Positions 18,894-28,221 of a DNA stretch of 39,621 bases are shown here, piece after piece. Position numbers and translations under genes: made by a program. The notes under the pieces were generated by a model, which had not been told where the DNA came from, did not search any database, and was given only the letters and a program-made list of their open reading frames with translations. Numbering within the stretch: position 1 is the stretch's first letter; every line of letters begins with the position of its first letter. The DNA comes from Porticoccaceae bacterium (GTDB lineage Bacteria > Pseudomonadota > Gammaproteobacteria > Pseudomonadales > Porticoccaceae): NCBI GenBank assembly GCA_023228865.1, contig JALOAH010000041.1, positions 1 to 39,621 on the forward strand, written 5' to 3'.

Positions 18894-19454
18894 TTAATCC
18901 CTTAAACCTTTTTTCCCCTTTAAATTGTTCTTACTCGACAAAGTCACTCTGGCAGTTTTTTGTTTTTCCACAAACTCATAGCAGCGAGCCATTCCCTTGC
19001 TGATGTGTCTCTCTACGGTTTTTTCGCTGATATTGAGTTGTCGGCCTATTTCAGCATGAGAGAATCCGTATATTTTTTTCAGCATAAATACCCTCCTACA
19101 TTTGGTGGGAAGAGTGCTGACCGCCTGACAAAAAATGGCAAATTTTTCATCTGCCTCAATAACACTTTCGAGACTGCTATCGCAGCTATAGACATCCAAC
19201 TCACCCATATCCCCCACTAGCAGTGTATTCTTTTTTTCATATCGACCCAAATAGTTAATAGCAAGATTTTTTGCCGCCGTGTACATAAAGGATTTTGGAT
19301 AACTGATGTGTTCATTGAGCTGGGCTTGATGGGTACGCAGAAAGGTTTCCTGAACGATATCCTCTATGTCAGGATCAAGCATCCTGAATTTTCGTTTCAA
19401 AAAACGTGTTAATTTTTTACCCATGTCCAGGTAATTTATTGTTATGTCTTTCAT
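18894..19454 (-). CDS. ECF sigma factor, FecI-like
   Basis: A 186-residue protein with sigma-2 (about 5-73, containing DPDIEDIVQETFLRTHQ) and sigma-4 (about 110-162, containing LPTKCRRVFMLKKIYGFSHAEIGRQLNISEKTVERHI). No sigma-3 or sigma-1.1 is present. It directs transcription of the downstream receptor when released by the FecR protein. ATG 19454. Together with the next two genes it forms the usual fecI-fecR-receptor order. The gene looks more AT-rich than argS or oadA, which may indicate acquisition, though I could not compute composition. Confidence 0.93.
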   Translation of the reverse strand: MKDITINYLDMGKKLTRFLKRKFRMLDPDIEDIVQETFLRTHQAQLNEHISYPKSFMYTAAKNLAINYLGRYEKKNTLLVGDMGELDVYSCDSSLESVIEADEKFAIFCQAVSTLPTKCRRVFMLKKIYGFSHAEIGRQLNISEKTVERHISKGMARCYEFVEKQKTARVTLSSKNNLKGKKGLRD

Positions 19455-19546
19455 ACGCCAAACTCGACTACTGATTGCTTTGTCACTACTCTAATACCAA
19501 AGTTGTAAAAATGCCAGCGCACTATGGGAGGCGAAAATGGACAACT

Positions 19547-19574
19547 AAAAAAAGAGGCTGCCGAAGCAGCCTCT
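19547..19574 (-). terminator. Intrinsic terminator of the RND operon
   Basis: On the minus strand AGAGGCTGC-TTCG-GCAGCCTCT is a perfect 9-bp stem with a UUCG tetraloop, followed by TTTTTT. It lies 34 bases after the RND stop codon. Confidence 0.9.
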
Positions 19575-19608
19575 ACAAACAAAACTTATTCAAAGTTGGC
19601 ACAGTTTT

Positions 19609-22600
19609 CTAGGCGTCTGTTGTAATACTTTTGGCGCTCGTCTCCTCCTGTTTCTTTGGAAACAGTTTTTCCGACAACTGAGAAACCACCACAAAAAACA
19701 GCGGAATAAAAAAGATTGCCAAAACGGTGGCTGTTATCATGCCGCCGACCACGCCGGTGGCGATAGAGTGCTGGCTACCCTGCCCCGCGCCAGTGGCAAG
19801 CGCCATCGGCAGCACGCCGAAGGTAAAGGCCAGCGATGTCATAAGAATGGGCCGCAAGCGCAAACGTGCGGCTTTGATGGCAGCAGAAACGAGGGGTAGA
19901 CCCTCGGTTTCGTGAAGTGAGCGAGCAAACTCAACAATAAGGATGGCATTTCTTGCCGCCAAGCCCACCGTTGTCAAAAGGCCAACCTGAAAGAAAATAT
20001 CGTTGCTTAATCCTCTCAACAAGGTGGCGGATACTGTGCCAATCAATCCCAGGGGAACTACCAACATCACCGCCAGCGGAATTGACCAGCTTTCGTACAG
20101 CGCTGCAAGGCAGAGAAACACCACAAGAATGGACAGAGCGTAAAGTATGTAAACCTGGGAACCGGTTTCGATCTCGTCCAGAGACAGGCCTGTGTAGCTC
20201 ATACCTATACCCAAAGGGAGGTTGTTAGCGTGCTCCTCCAGAGCCGTCATCGCCTCTCCTGTACTGTAACCGGGGGCTGGCGCACCAAGTATTTCCATGG
20301 CTGGAATACCGTTGTAACGCACCAGTTTGGCAGGGCCAAAGCCCCATTGGCCGTGACTAAAGGCGCTAAAGGGCACCATGTCGCCATCGCTGTTGCGCAC
20401 ATACCATTTGGCGAAGTCTTCGGGAGCCATTCTGGAGTCTACATCTCCCTGTATATAGACACGCTTGACTCGACCACGGTCGATAAAGTCGTTGACGTAC
20501 ATGGAGCCCCAGGCCGCTTGAATGGTTTCATTGATGTCATTTAAATCAAGCTTAAAGGCGCTGGCTTTTTCCTCATCGACAATAATTTCATATTTGGGTG
20601 CGTCATCCATTCCCGAATGGAGAACCTGAGTCAGGCGCTGGTCACTGCGAGCTGCCGCCAGAAATTCATCTTTGGCCTGAGTTAGGATTTGATGGCCGAG
20701 GCCGGCGCGATCCTGAAGGAAAAGATCAAAGCCCAAGGCGTTACCCAGTTCAAAAATAGCCGGTGGCACCACAGGAACAATAAAGGCGTCTTTAATGTTG
20801 CCGAAAGCAGCGAAGGAACGCTGCGCCAAACTGAAAATATCGGTGACTTCACCTTCCCGCTCGTCCCAGGGCTTGAGGTGAACAAAGGCGATCCCCATGT
20901 TCTGACCCTGGCCGGTAAAACTGAAACCTGTAACAGTAAATACGGATTTAATCAGTCCGGGCTCTTCTTCGCGGAGATGACGTTCAATTTCGTCCATGAC
21001 TTCATCCGTGCGCTGGGCAGTCGCATTGCTCGGCAGCTGGGCGAGAACAAACATAATGCCCTGATCTTCATCGGCGAGAAACGCTTTGGGAAGTTTGGCA
21101 AAGAGAAACCCGAGACAACCCACAATAACAATAAAGATCAACAGGTATCTGGCGCGGCGCTTGAGCACAGATGTCACTGCGCGCTCGTACCCCTGGGTTC
21201 CCTTTAAAAAGGTGCGATTAAACCAACCAAAAAAACCGCGTTTGTGGGAGTGGTCGACATCTTTGGCTCTCAGCAGAGTGACGCAAAGCGCTGGCGTAAA
21301 TATCAGGGCAACCAGCACAGACAGCACCATGGCGGTGACAATGGTGATCGAAAACTGTTGATAGATAACTCCCGCAGAGCCACCGAAAAAAGCCATAGGC
21401 ACAAAGACAGCAGTCAGCACCATACCGATGCCAACCAGCGCCCCCTGAATTTGTTTCATGGATTTGCGCGTGGCTTCTTTGACATTGAGATTTTCCTCCG
21501 TCATCACCCGTTCGACGTTTTCCACCACCACGATGGCGTCATCGACAAGCAAACCAATGGCAAGCACCATGGCGTACATGGTTAGCACATTGATATTGAA
21601 GCCAAAGGTGAGTAGCACGGCAAAAGTGCCCAACAGTACAACGGGCACCGCCAGGGTTGGAATCAGAGTGGCGCGAAAGTTCTGCAAGAACAGATACATT
21701 ACCAAAAAAACCAGGACAATCGCTTCAATCAGGGTTTTCACCACAGAGGATATGGACTCTGCCACCACTGGCGCAGTTTCGAGGGGATATACCGCCTTTA
21801 CCCCTTGCGGAAAATAGACCGACAGCTCATCAATAAGCGCTTTTACCCGCTCGGTGGTTTCGAGAACGTTACCGCCACTGACAAGGCGCAGCGCCATCGC
21901 TGATGCGGGAACGCCGTTATATTTTCCGGATATGGAAAAGTTTTCACTGCCGAGATTCACTTCGGCAACATCCTTCATGCGCACCTGGGAACCATCGGGA
22001 TTGACCTTGAGAAGAATATCTTCAAATTCCTCAACGGTTTTCAGTCGTGTTTTTGCCGTAATTGTGGCATTCAGTTGTACACCTTCTGTTGAGGGCAGCC
22101 CCGCCAGCTGGCCGGCAGAAACCTGAACATTTTGTGAGCGCACGGCATTGGCCACATCGCCTGGGGTCAGCTGATAACTGTACAGCTTAGTGGGGTCGAG
22201 CCAAATCCGCATAGCGTACTGGGAGCCGAAAAGCAAAAAGTCTCCCACGCCCTGAACCCGTGAAACCGGGTCGCGCAGATTCGAGGCGATATAGTTGCCA
22301 AGATCGAAATTATCCATCTGGCCACTTTCATCGATAAGGCCAATCACCAGCATAAAGTTGCTTTGGTATTTAGCCACTCTGATGCCTTCCCTGCGCACTT
22401 CTTCCGGCAACAGGGGTGTGGCCACCTGCAATTTATTTTGCACCTGTACCTGGGCGATATCCGGGTCAACACCCTGATCAAACGTGATAATAATGGACAT
22501 GCTGCCATTGGCCTCACTGGTGGAGGTCATATAGCGCAGGCCATCCAGGCCATTGAGCTGCTGTTCAATAACCTGGACGACAGAGTCTTGAACGGTTTGC

Positions 22601-22761
22601 GCAGAGGCGCCAGGATAGGTGACATTGACAGAAATAGCCGGCGCTGCAATGTTCGGATAATGGGTGACCGGCAACTTAAACACCGACAACAAGCCGGCAA
22701 GCATAATGACAATGGCAATAACCCAGGCAAAAATGGGGCGGTCAATAAAAAAACTGGACAT
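19609..22761 (-). CDS. RND multidrug efflux pump, AcrB/MexB-type inner-membrane subunit
   Basis: A 1050-residue protein of full HAE1-RND length. It begins [23 protein letters not shown], typical of AcrB/MexB. The proton-relay aspartates are in [18 protein letters not shown] within the fourth helix. The porter and docking domains and twelve membrane helices are intact, and the second-half motif [17 protein letters not shown] is present. It exports toxic compounds from the periplasm and inner leaflet in exchange for protons. It follows the adaptor gene by 11 bases in an adaptor-pump operon. No outer-membrane channel (TolC/OprM) gene is present here, so one is probably recruited from elsewhere. 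Confidence 0.95.
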   Translation of the reverse strand: MSSFFIDRPIFAWVIAIVIMLAGLLSVFKLPVTHYPNIAAPAISVNVTYPGASAQTVQDSVVQVIEQQLNGLDGLRYMTSTSEANGSMSIIITFDQGVDPDIAQVQVQNKLQVATPLLPEEVRREGIRVAKYQSNFMLVIGLIDESGQMDNFDLGNYIASNLRDPVSRVQGVGDFLLFGSQYAMRIWLDPTKLYSYQLTPGDVANAVRSQNVQVSAGQLAGLPSTEGVQLNATITAKTRLKTVEEFEDILLKVNPDGSQVRMKDVAEVNLGSENFSISGKYNGVPASAMALRLVSGGNVLETTERVKALIDELSVYFPQGVKAVYPLETAPVVAESISSVVKTLIEAIVLVFLVMYLFLQNFRATLIPTLAVPVVLLGTFAVLLTFGFNINVLTMYAMVLAIGLLVDDAIVVVENVERVMTEENLNVKEATRKSMKQIQGALVGIGMVLTAVFVPMAFFGGSAGVIYQQFSITIVTAMVLSVLVALIFTPALCVTLLRAKDVDHSHKRGFFGWFNRTFLKGTQGYERAVTSVLKRRARYLLIFIVIVGCLGFLFAKLPKAFLADEDQGIMFVLAQLPSNATAQRTDEVMDEIERHLREEEPGLIKSVFTVTGFSFTGQGQNMGIAFVHLKPWDEREGEVTDIFSLAQRSFAAFGNIKDAFIVPVVPPAIFELGNALGFDLFLQDRAGLGHQILTQAKDEFLAAARSDQRLTQVLHSGMDDAPKYEIIVDEEKASAFKLDLNDINETIQAAWGSMYVNDFIDRGRVKRVYIQGDVDSRMAPEDFAKWYVRNSDGDMVPFSAFSHGQWGFGPAKLVRYNGIPAMEILGAPAPGYSTGEAMTALEEHANNLPLGIGMSYTGLSLDEIETGSQVYILYALSILVVFLCLAALYESWSIPLAVMLVVPLGLIGTVSATLLRGLSNDIFFQVGLLTTVGLAARNAILIVEFARSLHETEGLPLVSAAIKAARLRLRPILMTSLAFTFGVLPMALATGAGQGSQHSIATGVVGGMITATVLAIFFIPLFFVVVSQLSEKLFPKKQEETSAKSITTDA

Positions 22762-22772
22762 AAATCAGCGCC

Positions 22773-23948
22773 TCAATTCACGCCGGCATCATTTTCGGCT
22801 TCAGGTTTTTTGTCAGCACTTGCGGTCGTGGTTGCAAACTCCATGAGGGTATCAATATTGGTCGCCGGTGTTGGGGTTACTTTCATTCCCGGTCGCACTC
22901 GCAATAGACCTTCAGTAATCACTTGATCTCCCGAGTTAATCCCAGCCGTAACCAACCACTGATTACCAGCGGTGCGCTCCGTGGTCACCATACGCTGCTC
23001 TACTATATTTTTGTCGTTGACCACCCAGACAAGGGGCTCACCTTTCGGATCGCGCTGGACGCCTTGCTGGGGAACCAGGAGGGCGTTTTCCTTCTGCCCG
23101 GAAACCAGCCGAGTGCGCACAAACATGCCGGGCAACAACTTCGCATCGGGATTGGGAAATACCGCCCTCATGGTCACAGAACCTGTACCCTCATCGACAC
23201 TGACCTCAGCAAAACTGAGTACACCGGCATGCTCATAGCGGCGGCCATCCTCAAGCAATAGTGAAGCGGTGGCTTCATCCTTTCCCGCCTGGGTTATCAA
23301 ACCGGCCTTAAGGTCTTCGTGAAGGCGAAGCAATTCTGCCACTGGCTGATTAATATCCACATAAATAGGGTCGAGCTGTTGCACCGTTGCCAGAGCTTCA
23401 ACCTGACCATTGGTTACCAAAGCCCCTTCCGTCACTGCAGAGCGACCAATGCGCCCAGTGAGGGGAGAGAGAACTTTTGTGTAGGCGAGATCGATGCGCG
23501 CCAGCTCTGCCTCGGCTTTTGCCAACTCCAGAGCGGCCACTGCGTCATCAAACTGCTGACGACTGACGGCACTGGTTTTTTTGAGCTCCCGGTAACGATC
23601 CGCCAATTGTTGAGCGTTTTTCAATGTCGCCTGGGCGCGCAGATGCGCCGCCTGATACTTGGCATCATCTATTTGATAAAGCTGTTGCCCCTGTTCCACC
23701 GTAGAACCTTCGATAAAGAGACGTTTCTCAACAATGCCATTCACCTGGGGTCTTACTTCGGCGCGTTTGTAGGCCACAGTGCGACCGGGAAGATCCGTGG
23801 TCAGGGTTAATTCACGAGCTTCAACCGTATAGACACCCACTTCAGGGGGAGGCGCCTCAGCTGTGGGAGCATCCTGCTTGGAGCAGGCCGTTACAGACAG
23901 AGCTGCCACGACAACACCCAAAGTTACCAGCGAACGATTGAGTTTCAC
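22773..23948 (-). CDS. RND efflux periplasmic adaptor lipoprotein, AcrA/MexA-type
   Basis: A 391-residue membrane-fusion protein. The N-terminus has a lipoprotein signal (LGVVVAALSVTAC, lipobox VTAC), so it is anchored in the inner membrane by lipid. Biotinyl-lipoyl-like halves (EVRPQVNGIVEKRLFIEGSTVEQGQQLYQID and the later LAYTKVLSPLTGRIGRS) flank the alpha-hairpin, followed by the beta-barrel and membrane-proximal domains. It links the pump to an outer-membrane channel. The start is GTG with AGGAGG seven bases upstream, a very strong ribosome site. First gene of the operon, driven by the promoter at 24009-24037. Confidence 0.94.
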   Translation of the reverse strand: MKLNRSLVTLGVVVAALSVTACSKQDAPTAEAPPPEVGVYTVEARELTLTTDLPGRTVAYKRAEVRPQVNGIVEKRLFIEGSTVEQGQQLYQIDDAKYQAAHLRAQATLKNAQQLADRYRELKKTSAVSRQQFDDAVAALELAKAEAELARIDLAYTKVLSPLTGRIGRSAVTEGALVTNGQVEALATVQQLDPIYVDINQPVAELLRLHEDLKAGLITQAGKDEATASLLLEDGRRYEHAGVLSFAEVSVDEGTGSVTMRAVFPNPDAKLLPGMFVRTRLVSGQKENALLVPQQGVQRDPKGEPLVWVVNDKNIVEQRMVTTERTAGNQWLVTAGINSGDQVITEGLLRVRPGMKVTPTPATNIDTLMEFATTTASADKKPEAENDAGVN

Positions 23949-24008
23949 AGGGAAACCTCCTGAAGAAATGCCAAATGGTGAAGAGGGTATAGATTGATCA
24001 GAACTTTT

Positions 24009-24037
24009 TCGATACAGTGTACTGCAGTACGGGTCAA
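24009..24037 (-). promoter_or_regulatory. RND operon promoter with palindromic operator GTACTGCAGTAC in the spacer
   Basis: On the minus strand TTGACC (24032-24037) and TATCGA (24009-24014) are spaced exactly 17 bp. The spacer contains a perfect 12-bp palindrome at 24019-24030. Repressors of RND pumps commonly bind between the -10 and -35 boxes, so this is a strong operator candidate. The divergent IclR-family gene is the obvious candidate regulator; an unlinked TetR-family repressor would also fit a short palindrome. Confidence 0.7.
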
Positions 24038-24195
24038 TAATAATCTACTGAGGTTTTAATGCAACCGCCATTTGATATTTTTTGGCCTGTGACCCAATTT
24101 TAATGGCATAGCAAAAAGCCATTATAACCAGGGAGGGCAATGATTGAGGCAACCTGCTCCTGTTGACACCAGGGGACCCCTTTCCGGAGAAAATC

Positions 24196-24996
24196 ATGGC
24201 TAAAGACGAAAAAAATTGCGACAACGAAGCACATAAACAGGGCATTCAGGTAATCGCGCGGGCGGCGGCCATTACCCGCGCCCTGAGCAGATCACCCCAG
24301 GGAATGAGCCTCGCCGCTATTGCCCAGGAAGTCAATTTGCCCCGTTCCACGGTTCAACGGATTGTTAACGCCCTCCAGGATGAATACATTGTCGAACCCA
24401 TCGGCCCTGGAGGCGGTTTTCGCCTGGGTCCCGCCATTGGCCGCCTCCTTTATCAGACACAAACCGATATCATCTCTGTGGTTCACCCCCATCTTCTGAA
24501 CCTCTGTGAGCAATTCCAGGAATCCAGCTATTTAACCTGCCAGGCTGGCAAGGAAACCAATATTATTGATCGTGTCATTGCCGAACAGGCGGTGAGAATC
24601 GTTTTTCCTGTGGGCTGCAGTACACCGCTGTACTCAACAGCCCCTGGCAAGGCGTTGCTGGCTAATATGGAGCTGGAGGAGGTCATGCAGCTTCTGCCCT
24701 CCCCCCTGCCCCGTGAAACCGTCAACACATTGACGCTGGACGAGCTATTGCAGGATCTGGAAAAAATTCGTCGCACTGGAATTGCTGCCGACTACGAAGA
24801 ACAAACGTTGGGGGTTTGCGCTTTTGCCGTCGCCATCAATACCTATATGGGGATTTTTGCTGTAGGTATTGTTTTGCCCGTATCAAGACTGATCGACAGA
24901 ACTCAAGCTATTTGCGACGCTCTGTTGGGCTGCAAAAACAATATTGAAGTGCGCATCGGTGCCGAAAACGCGTGCAAACATCCGCCTAAACATTAA
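24196..24996 (+). CDS. IclR-family transcriptional regulator
   Basis: About 266 residues. The N-terminal winged helix-turn-helix (about 16-75) reads MSLAAIAQEVNLPRSTVQRIVNALQDEYIV, the IclR hallmark. The C-terminal effector domain (about 90-250) contains STAPGKALLANM and RRTGIAADYEEQTLGVCAFAV. I chose ATG 24196 because GGAGA lies five bases upstream; a frame from 24163 adds 11 residues without support. It is divergent from the RND adaptor gene. TtgV and TtgT of Pseudomonas are IclR-family repressors of RND pumps, so control of this pump is a reasonable inference. Confidence 0.88.
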   Translation: MAKDEKNCDNEAHKQGIQVIARAAAITRALSRSPQGMSLAAIAQEVNLPRSTVQRIVNALQDEYIVEPIGPGGGFRLGPAIGRLLYQTQTDIISVVHPHLLNLCEQFQESSYLTCQAGKETNIIDRVIAEQAVRIVFPVGCSTPLYSTAPGKALLANMELEEVMQLLPSPLPRETVNTLTLDELLQDLEKIRRTGIAADYEEQTLGVCAFAVAINTYMGIFAVGIVLPVSRLIDRTQAICDALLGCKNNIEVRIGAENACKHPPKH

Positions 24997-25078
24997 AAAC
25001 ATTCCACCCCTTGATTCAAACCATGACAACCCCCACATTGATGAGCCATAGTGACAAAACAAACTTGGGGAAAAAACC

Positions 25079-25480
25079 GTGCCTAAAGATATCAAACTAA
25101 CAGATGTGATGACGCCATCACCAAAAACCATTGCCATCGACGCTCACCTATCAGAAGCAAAAAAGTTGTTGGAAGAGATGAATGTCAACCAATTGCCGGT
25201 GATGAATGCTGGCGTGGTGGAGTCCATCATTACCGACAAAGACATCAAACGCTTTACCCTGCCCGCCCACAAAATCGGCGCCGACGAAGATTTGCTGGTC
25301 AGTGATATCGCCACAACCAGAGCCTTTGTCGCCGACGCCCAGGATTCCCTCGAAAAAGTGCTGCGGCAAATGATTAAACAACAGACGTCTGCGGTGATTG
25401 TTTTGGATCAGGGTGAGCTTGCGGGTATTTTTACCGAAACCGACGCCTGCCGCGTGTTGGCGGATTTACTCGCGTCATGA
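25079..25480 (+). CDS. Two-CBS-domain protein
   Basis: A 133-residue protein consisting of a CBS pair: residues 7-60 (VMTPSPKTIAIDAHLSEAKKLLEEMNVNQLPVM...) and about 72-130 (ATTRAFVADAQDSLEKVLRQMIKQQTSAVIVL...GIFTETDACRVLADLL). CBS pairs bind adenosine nucleotides and regulate partner proteins; the partner here is unknown. The start is a GTG at 25079, with GGGG about nine bases upstream. It follows the IclR gene by 82 bases on the same strand and may be independently transcribed. Confidence 0.85.
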   Translation: MPKDIKLTDVMTPSPKTIAIDAHLSEAKKLLEEMNVNQLPVMNAGVVESIITDKDIKRFTLPAHKIGADEDLLVSDIATTRAFVADAQDSLEKVLRQMIKQQTSAVIVLDQGELAGIFTETDACRVLADLLAS

Positions 25481-25585
25481 CTTCAAACCAAATTGTTGGT
25501 TCAACATGGTTTGGTGATGGGTTAATACCATCGCCTGTGCAACTGTGCTAGATTCGCTCGTTTTTAAACCGAGCAGCCACTAGCT

Positions 25586-26296
25586 GTGAATTTGCTACTT
25601 TTCCCAGCGCAGAATCTGGATGCCGACAAGCGCTTGCGGGTGTTCGGCGGTCAGCATGATCACCTTCAGCATATCGTCAAGATCGCTGTCGGCGACAGCA
25701 TCCGCGTCGGGGAAATTAACGGCAGAATGGGTACGGCAACGGTGATTTCCTGTTGTTCCGACCACACATTGCTCAACGTTGAACTCAATACAGAGCCACC
25801 CCCGCCACTGGATCTTAAATTGGTCTTGGCACTGCCAAGACCAAAAATGATGCGCAGAGTGCTTCAGACCGTTGCCAGCCTTGGCGTCAAGGAAATTCAC
25901 CTGATCAACAGTTTTCGAGTGGAAAAAAGTTTCTGGCAAACCCCCTGGCTGGCACCGGAAGCCGTCAGAGAGCAACTGCTGCTGGGGCTGGAACAGTGCT
26001 GCGACACCCTAATGCCCAGGGTATATTTACATAAACGCTTCAAACCCTTTGTTGAGGATGAACTGCCTGACATCATAAAAGACACTCGCGCTCTGGTGGC
26101 GCACCCCTATACGGAAACCCCCTGCCCCTGGAATCTTCGCGAACCGGTCACTCTTGCCATTGGCCCTGAAGGCGGTTTTATTCCCTACGAAGTCGAAAAG
26201 CTTGTCGCCTGCGGGTTTACTCCTGTAACCCTGGGACAAAGGATCCTGCGAGTGGAAACCGCTATTCCGGTGCTTGTAGCCAGACTTTTCGGCTGA
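25586..26296 (+). CDS. rsmE: 16S rRNA (uracil-1498-N3)-methyltransferase
   Basis: A 236-residue SPOUT methyltransferase. The N-terminal PUA-like domain begins MNLLLFPAQ and includes the HLQHIVKIAVGDSIRVGEING segment. The catalytic knot shows KLVLALPRPKMMRRVLQTVASLGVKEIHLINSFRVEKSFW and, near the end, LAIGPEGGFIPYEVEKL and TLGQRILRVETAIPVLVARLF, which form the S-adenosylmethionine site. It methylates U1498 of 16S rRNA in the 30S subunit. The start is GTG at 25586 with a weak ribosome site. A strong terminator follows. Confidence 0.92.
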   Translation: MNLLLFPAQNLDADKRLRVFGGQHDHLQHIVKIAVGDSIRVGEINGRMGTATVISCCSDHTLLNVELNTEPPPPLDLKLVLALPRPKMMRRVLQTVASLGVKEIHLINSFRVEKSFWQTPWLAPEAVREQLLLGLEQCCDTLMPRVYLHKRFKPFVEDELPDIIKDTRALVAHPYTETPCPWNLREPVTLAIGPEGGFIPYEVEKLVACGFTPVTLGQRILRVETAIPVLVARLFG

Positions 26297-26330
26297 TTCC
26301 TTTGTCGTATTTTTCAAAGCAGCAGACATA

Positions 26331-26357
26331 AAAAAACCCGCCGTCGCGGGTTTTTTT
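26331..26357 (+). terminator. rsmE terminator
   Basis: An A-run, then CCCG-CCGT-CGGG-type stem (AACCCG...CGGGTT) followed by TTTTTTT, 35 bases after the rsmE stop. The flanking A- and T-runs make it potentially bidirectional. Confidence 0.85.
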
Positions 26358-26373
26358 ATTATTCAGAAAAGCC

Positions 26374-26469
26374 CTGATTAATGTCATTCCCGCGCAGGCG
26401 GGAATCTATCATTGCCCGATTTTTCTGGGCTCTCGCCTGCGCGGGAGTGACAGAAACAGAATTAATCAG
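26374..26469. repeat. Palindromic repeat element, copy A
   Basis: A 96-bp element with ends CTGATTAAT and ATTAATCAG. Inside are two GC-rich hairpin arms, TTCCCGCGCAGGCGGGAA and GCCTGCGCGGGAGTGACA. It lies between rsmE and mdh, directly after the mdh stop on the minus strand. The ATTCCCGCGCAGGCGGGAAT core is a dispersed motif known from many gammaproteobacterial intergenic regions. Copy B is the same sequence type in the opposite orientation. Confidence 0.8.
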
Positions 26470-26490
26470 AGTCTCCTTAGCGAAAAGCAA

Positions 26491-27471
26491 TCAGGGCAGC
26501 AAATGGCTTACCGCATCGCGCTCTTCGGCCAGTTCCTGCTCAGTAGCCTTCATGCGCGCCACGGAAAACTCATTGCAGGCAAGTCCCTGAACAATTTGCC
26601 AGTCGCCGTTTTTACAAACGCAGGGAAATGAGTAGATCAACCCCTGTTGAATACCGTAGCTGCCATCAGAGTAAACACCCATGCTCACCCAGTCGCCCTC
26701 GGCGGTGCCCAGCGCCCAGCTGCGCACATGGGAAATTGCGGCATTGGCGGCGGACGCAGCGCTGGACGCGCCACGGGCTTTGATGATAGCAGCGCCGCGC
26801 TGTTGAACGTCGGGAATAAAGGTGTTGGCATACCAATCCTGATCAACCAGATCAATGGCGGTTTTGCCATTGACTTTGGCGTGATGAATATCTGGATACT
26901 GGGTGGACGAGTGGTTGCCCCAGATAGTCATATTGGTGACGTCATTGATGGTAGTGCGGGTTTTTTGCGCCAACTGGGTCATTGCCCTGTTGTGATCGAG
27001 ACGCATCATGGCGGTAAATTGACGGGGATCGAGGTCGGGAGCATTGCGCTGGGCAATCAGGGCATTGGTGTTGGCGGGATTGCCGACCACCAGAACTTTA
27101 ATATTGCGGCTGGCATTGTCGTTGATCGCCTTGCCCTGAACGGAAAAAATGGCCGCATTGGCTTCAAGCAGATCCTTGCGCTCCATACCGGGGCCGCGGG
27201 GACGGGCACCTACCAGCAGGGCGTAATCTGCATCTTTAAAAGCCACATTGGGGTCATCGGTTTGCACCATGCCAGCCAGCAGCGGGAATGCGCAGTCGTC
27301 CAGCTCCATGGCCACACCTTTGAGAGCCTCCAGCGCGGGGGTAATTTCCAGCATCTGCAGAATAACGGGCTGGTCGGCGCCGAGCATCTCGCCTGCGGCG
27401 ATTCTAAAAAGAAGGGAATAACTGATTTGTCCGGCCGCGCCAGTCACGGCAACACGTACAGGTGCTTTCAC
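26491..27471 (-). CDS. mdh: Malate dehydrogenase (NAD)
   Basis: About 326 residues. The N-terminal Rossmann motif is [19 protein letters not shown]. Catalytic and substrate residues are visible: [19 protein letters not shown] with the substrate-binding arginines, [20 protein letters not shown] and [13 protein letters not shown] with the catalytic histidine. It interconverts malate and oxaloacetate in the TCA cycle and fits the cytoplasmic/mitosomal-type MDH group found in many marine gammaproteobacteria. I chose the GTG at 27469-27471 because GGAGAGAG sits just upstream, giving the usual [11 protein letters not shown] start; an ATG at 27486 would add five residues. It is apparently a single-gene unit. 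Confidence 0.94.
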   Translation of the reverse strand: MKAPVRVAVTGAAGQISYSLLFRIAAGEMLGADQPVILQMLEITPALEALKGVAMELDDCAFPLLAGMVQTDDPNVAFKDADYALLVGARPRGPGMERKDLLEANAAIFSVQGKAINDNASRNIKVLVVGNPANTNALIAQRNAPDLDPRQFTAMMRLDHNRAMTQLAQKTRTTINDVTNMTIWGNHSSTQYPDIHHAKVNGKTAIDLVDQDWYANTFIPDVQQRGAAIIKARGASSAASAANAAISHVRSWALGTAEGDWVSMGVYSDGSYGIQQGLIYSFPCVCKNGDWQIVQGLACNEFSVARMKATEQELAEERDAVSHLLP

Positions 27472-27553
27472 AGGCTCTCTCCACATCGAGGGGTTAAGGG
27501 AATTGAGGAGCCAGCATTATACGGATACGGGAAAATATTTCACCCTCGCAAGA

Positions 27554-28189
27554 TCAATTAGCCGTAACAAGGTTATAACGAATTTGTAAGGCGCTGTAGA
27601 TGTCATCCTTGAAGCTGTGACTGCTCGCATCCAACTCGGCGACAACTTCCACCAGATGCTCGTTGTCTTCCTTGCCGCGCCAGTTTTTTATGTAACTGCC
27701 CTCCTGGTAGCCATTGTCCTGGCGGAAAAAATTGAGCACGTTTTTACCCACGTAGCGGACATAGAGCTCATGCAAGTCCATCTCCACCGAAGCCATAAGG
27801 CGGGCAAAAAGATTGACATTAAAGGCTTTTGTTTCCAAGGTGTTGAGGGTGAATTCTTCCAGCAATTCTCGAAAATCTTCCCGCCCCCCCGCAACTTCCA
27901 ACTCCAGGGTGACGACCTCCACCAACTGCCGCTCGTCAATGTCGGACAGGAGTAGAATACTGAGGCCAAAGTGCCAGATATCCACCAGCTCGAGCTTGAC
28001 CTGATCCACATCCGGCTGCTGTTTTTTCCACCATTTCCAGCCGTAGTGATCCATCAGCTCGGCGCATTCGGTCCAGATAGCTCTGTACCAGGCAAAGCCC
28101 TGCTCGCGCCAGTTTTCATTCACTCGAGCATTCATGGCATCCTGCATTTGCAGCATGGTGGTGAGCATGGTGTTTGTTGATGAGTTCAC
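27554..28189 (-). CDS. Dimeric dUTP diphosphatase (dUTPase_2 family)
   Basis: A 211-residue all-alpha protein. The metal-binding acidic pattern ECAELMDHYGWKWWKKQQ...VKLELVDIWHFG (ExxE then ExxxD) is the signature of the dimeric dUTPase/MazG-like superfamily, and the second acidic half occurs around EFTLNTLETKAFN. It hydrolyses dUTP (possibly also dUDP) to dUMP, limiting uracil in DNA. It is unrelated to the trimeric Dut. The start is GTG at 28189 with GGGGA six bases upstream. It follows the metallo-hydrolase gene by 32 bases and may share its transcript. Confidence 0.85.
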   Translation of the reverse strand: MNSSTNTMLTTMLQMQDAMNARVNENWREQGFAWYRAIWTECAELMDHYGWKWWKKQQPDVDQVKLELVDIWHFGLSILLLSDIDERQLVEVVTLELEVAGGREDFRELLEEFTLNTLETKAFNVNLFARLMASVEMDLHELYVRYVGKNVLNFFRQDNGYQEGSYIKNWRGKEDNEHLVEVVAELDASSHSFKDDIYSALQIRYNLVTAN

Positions 28190-28221
28190 GATTTTCCCCT
28201 GGAATTGACTTATTGTTGTTA

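Noticed and set aside
22363..22926. 187-codon plus-strand frame opposite the RND operon
   Set aside because: Antisense shadow spanning the adaptor-pump junction.
26374..26469. CRISPR-like repeat unit
   Set aside because: The repeats are inverted arms of one palindromic element, not regularly spaced direct repeats with unique spacers.
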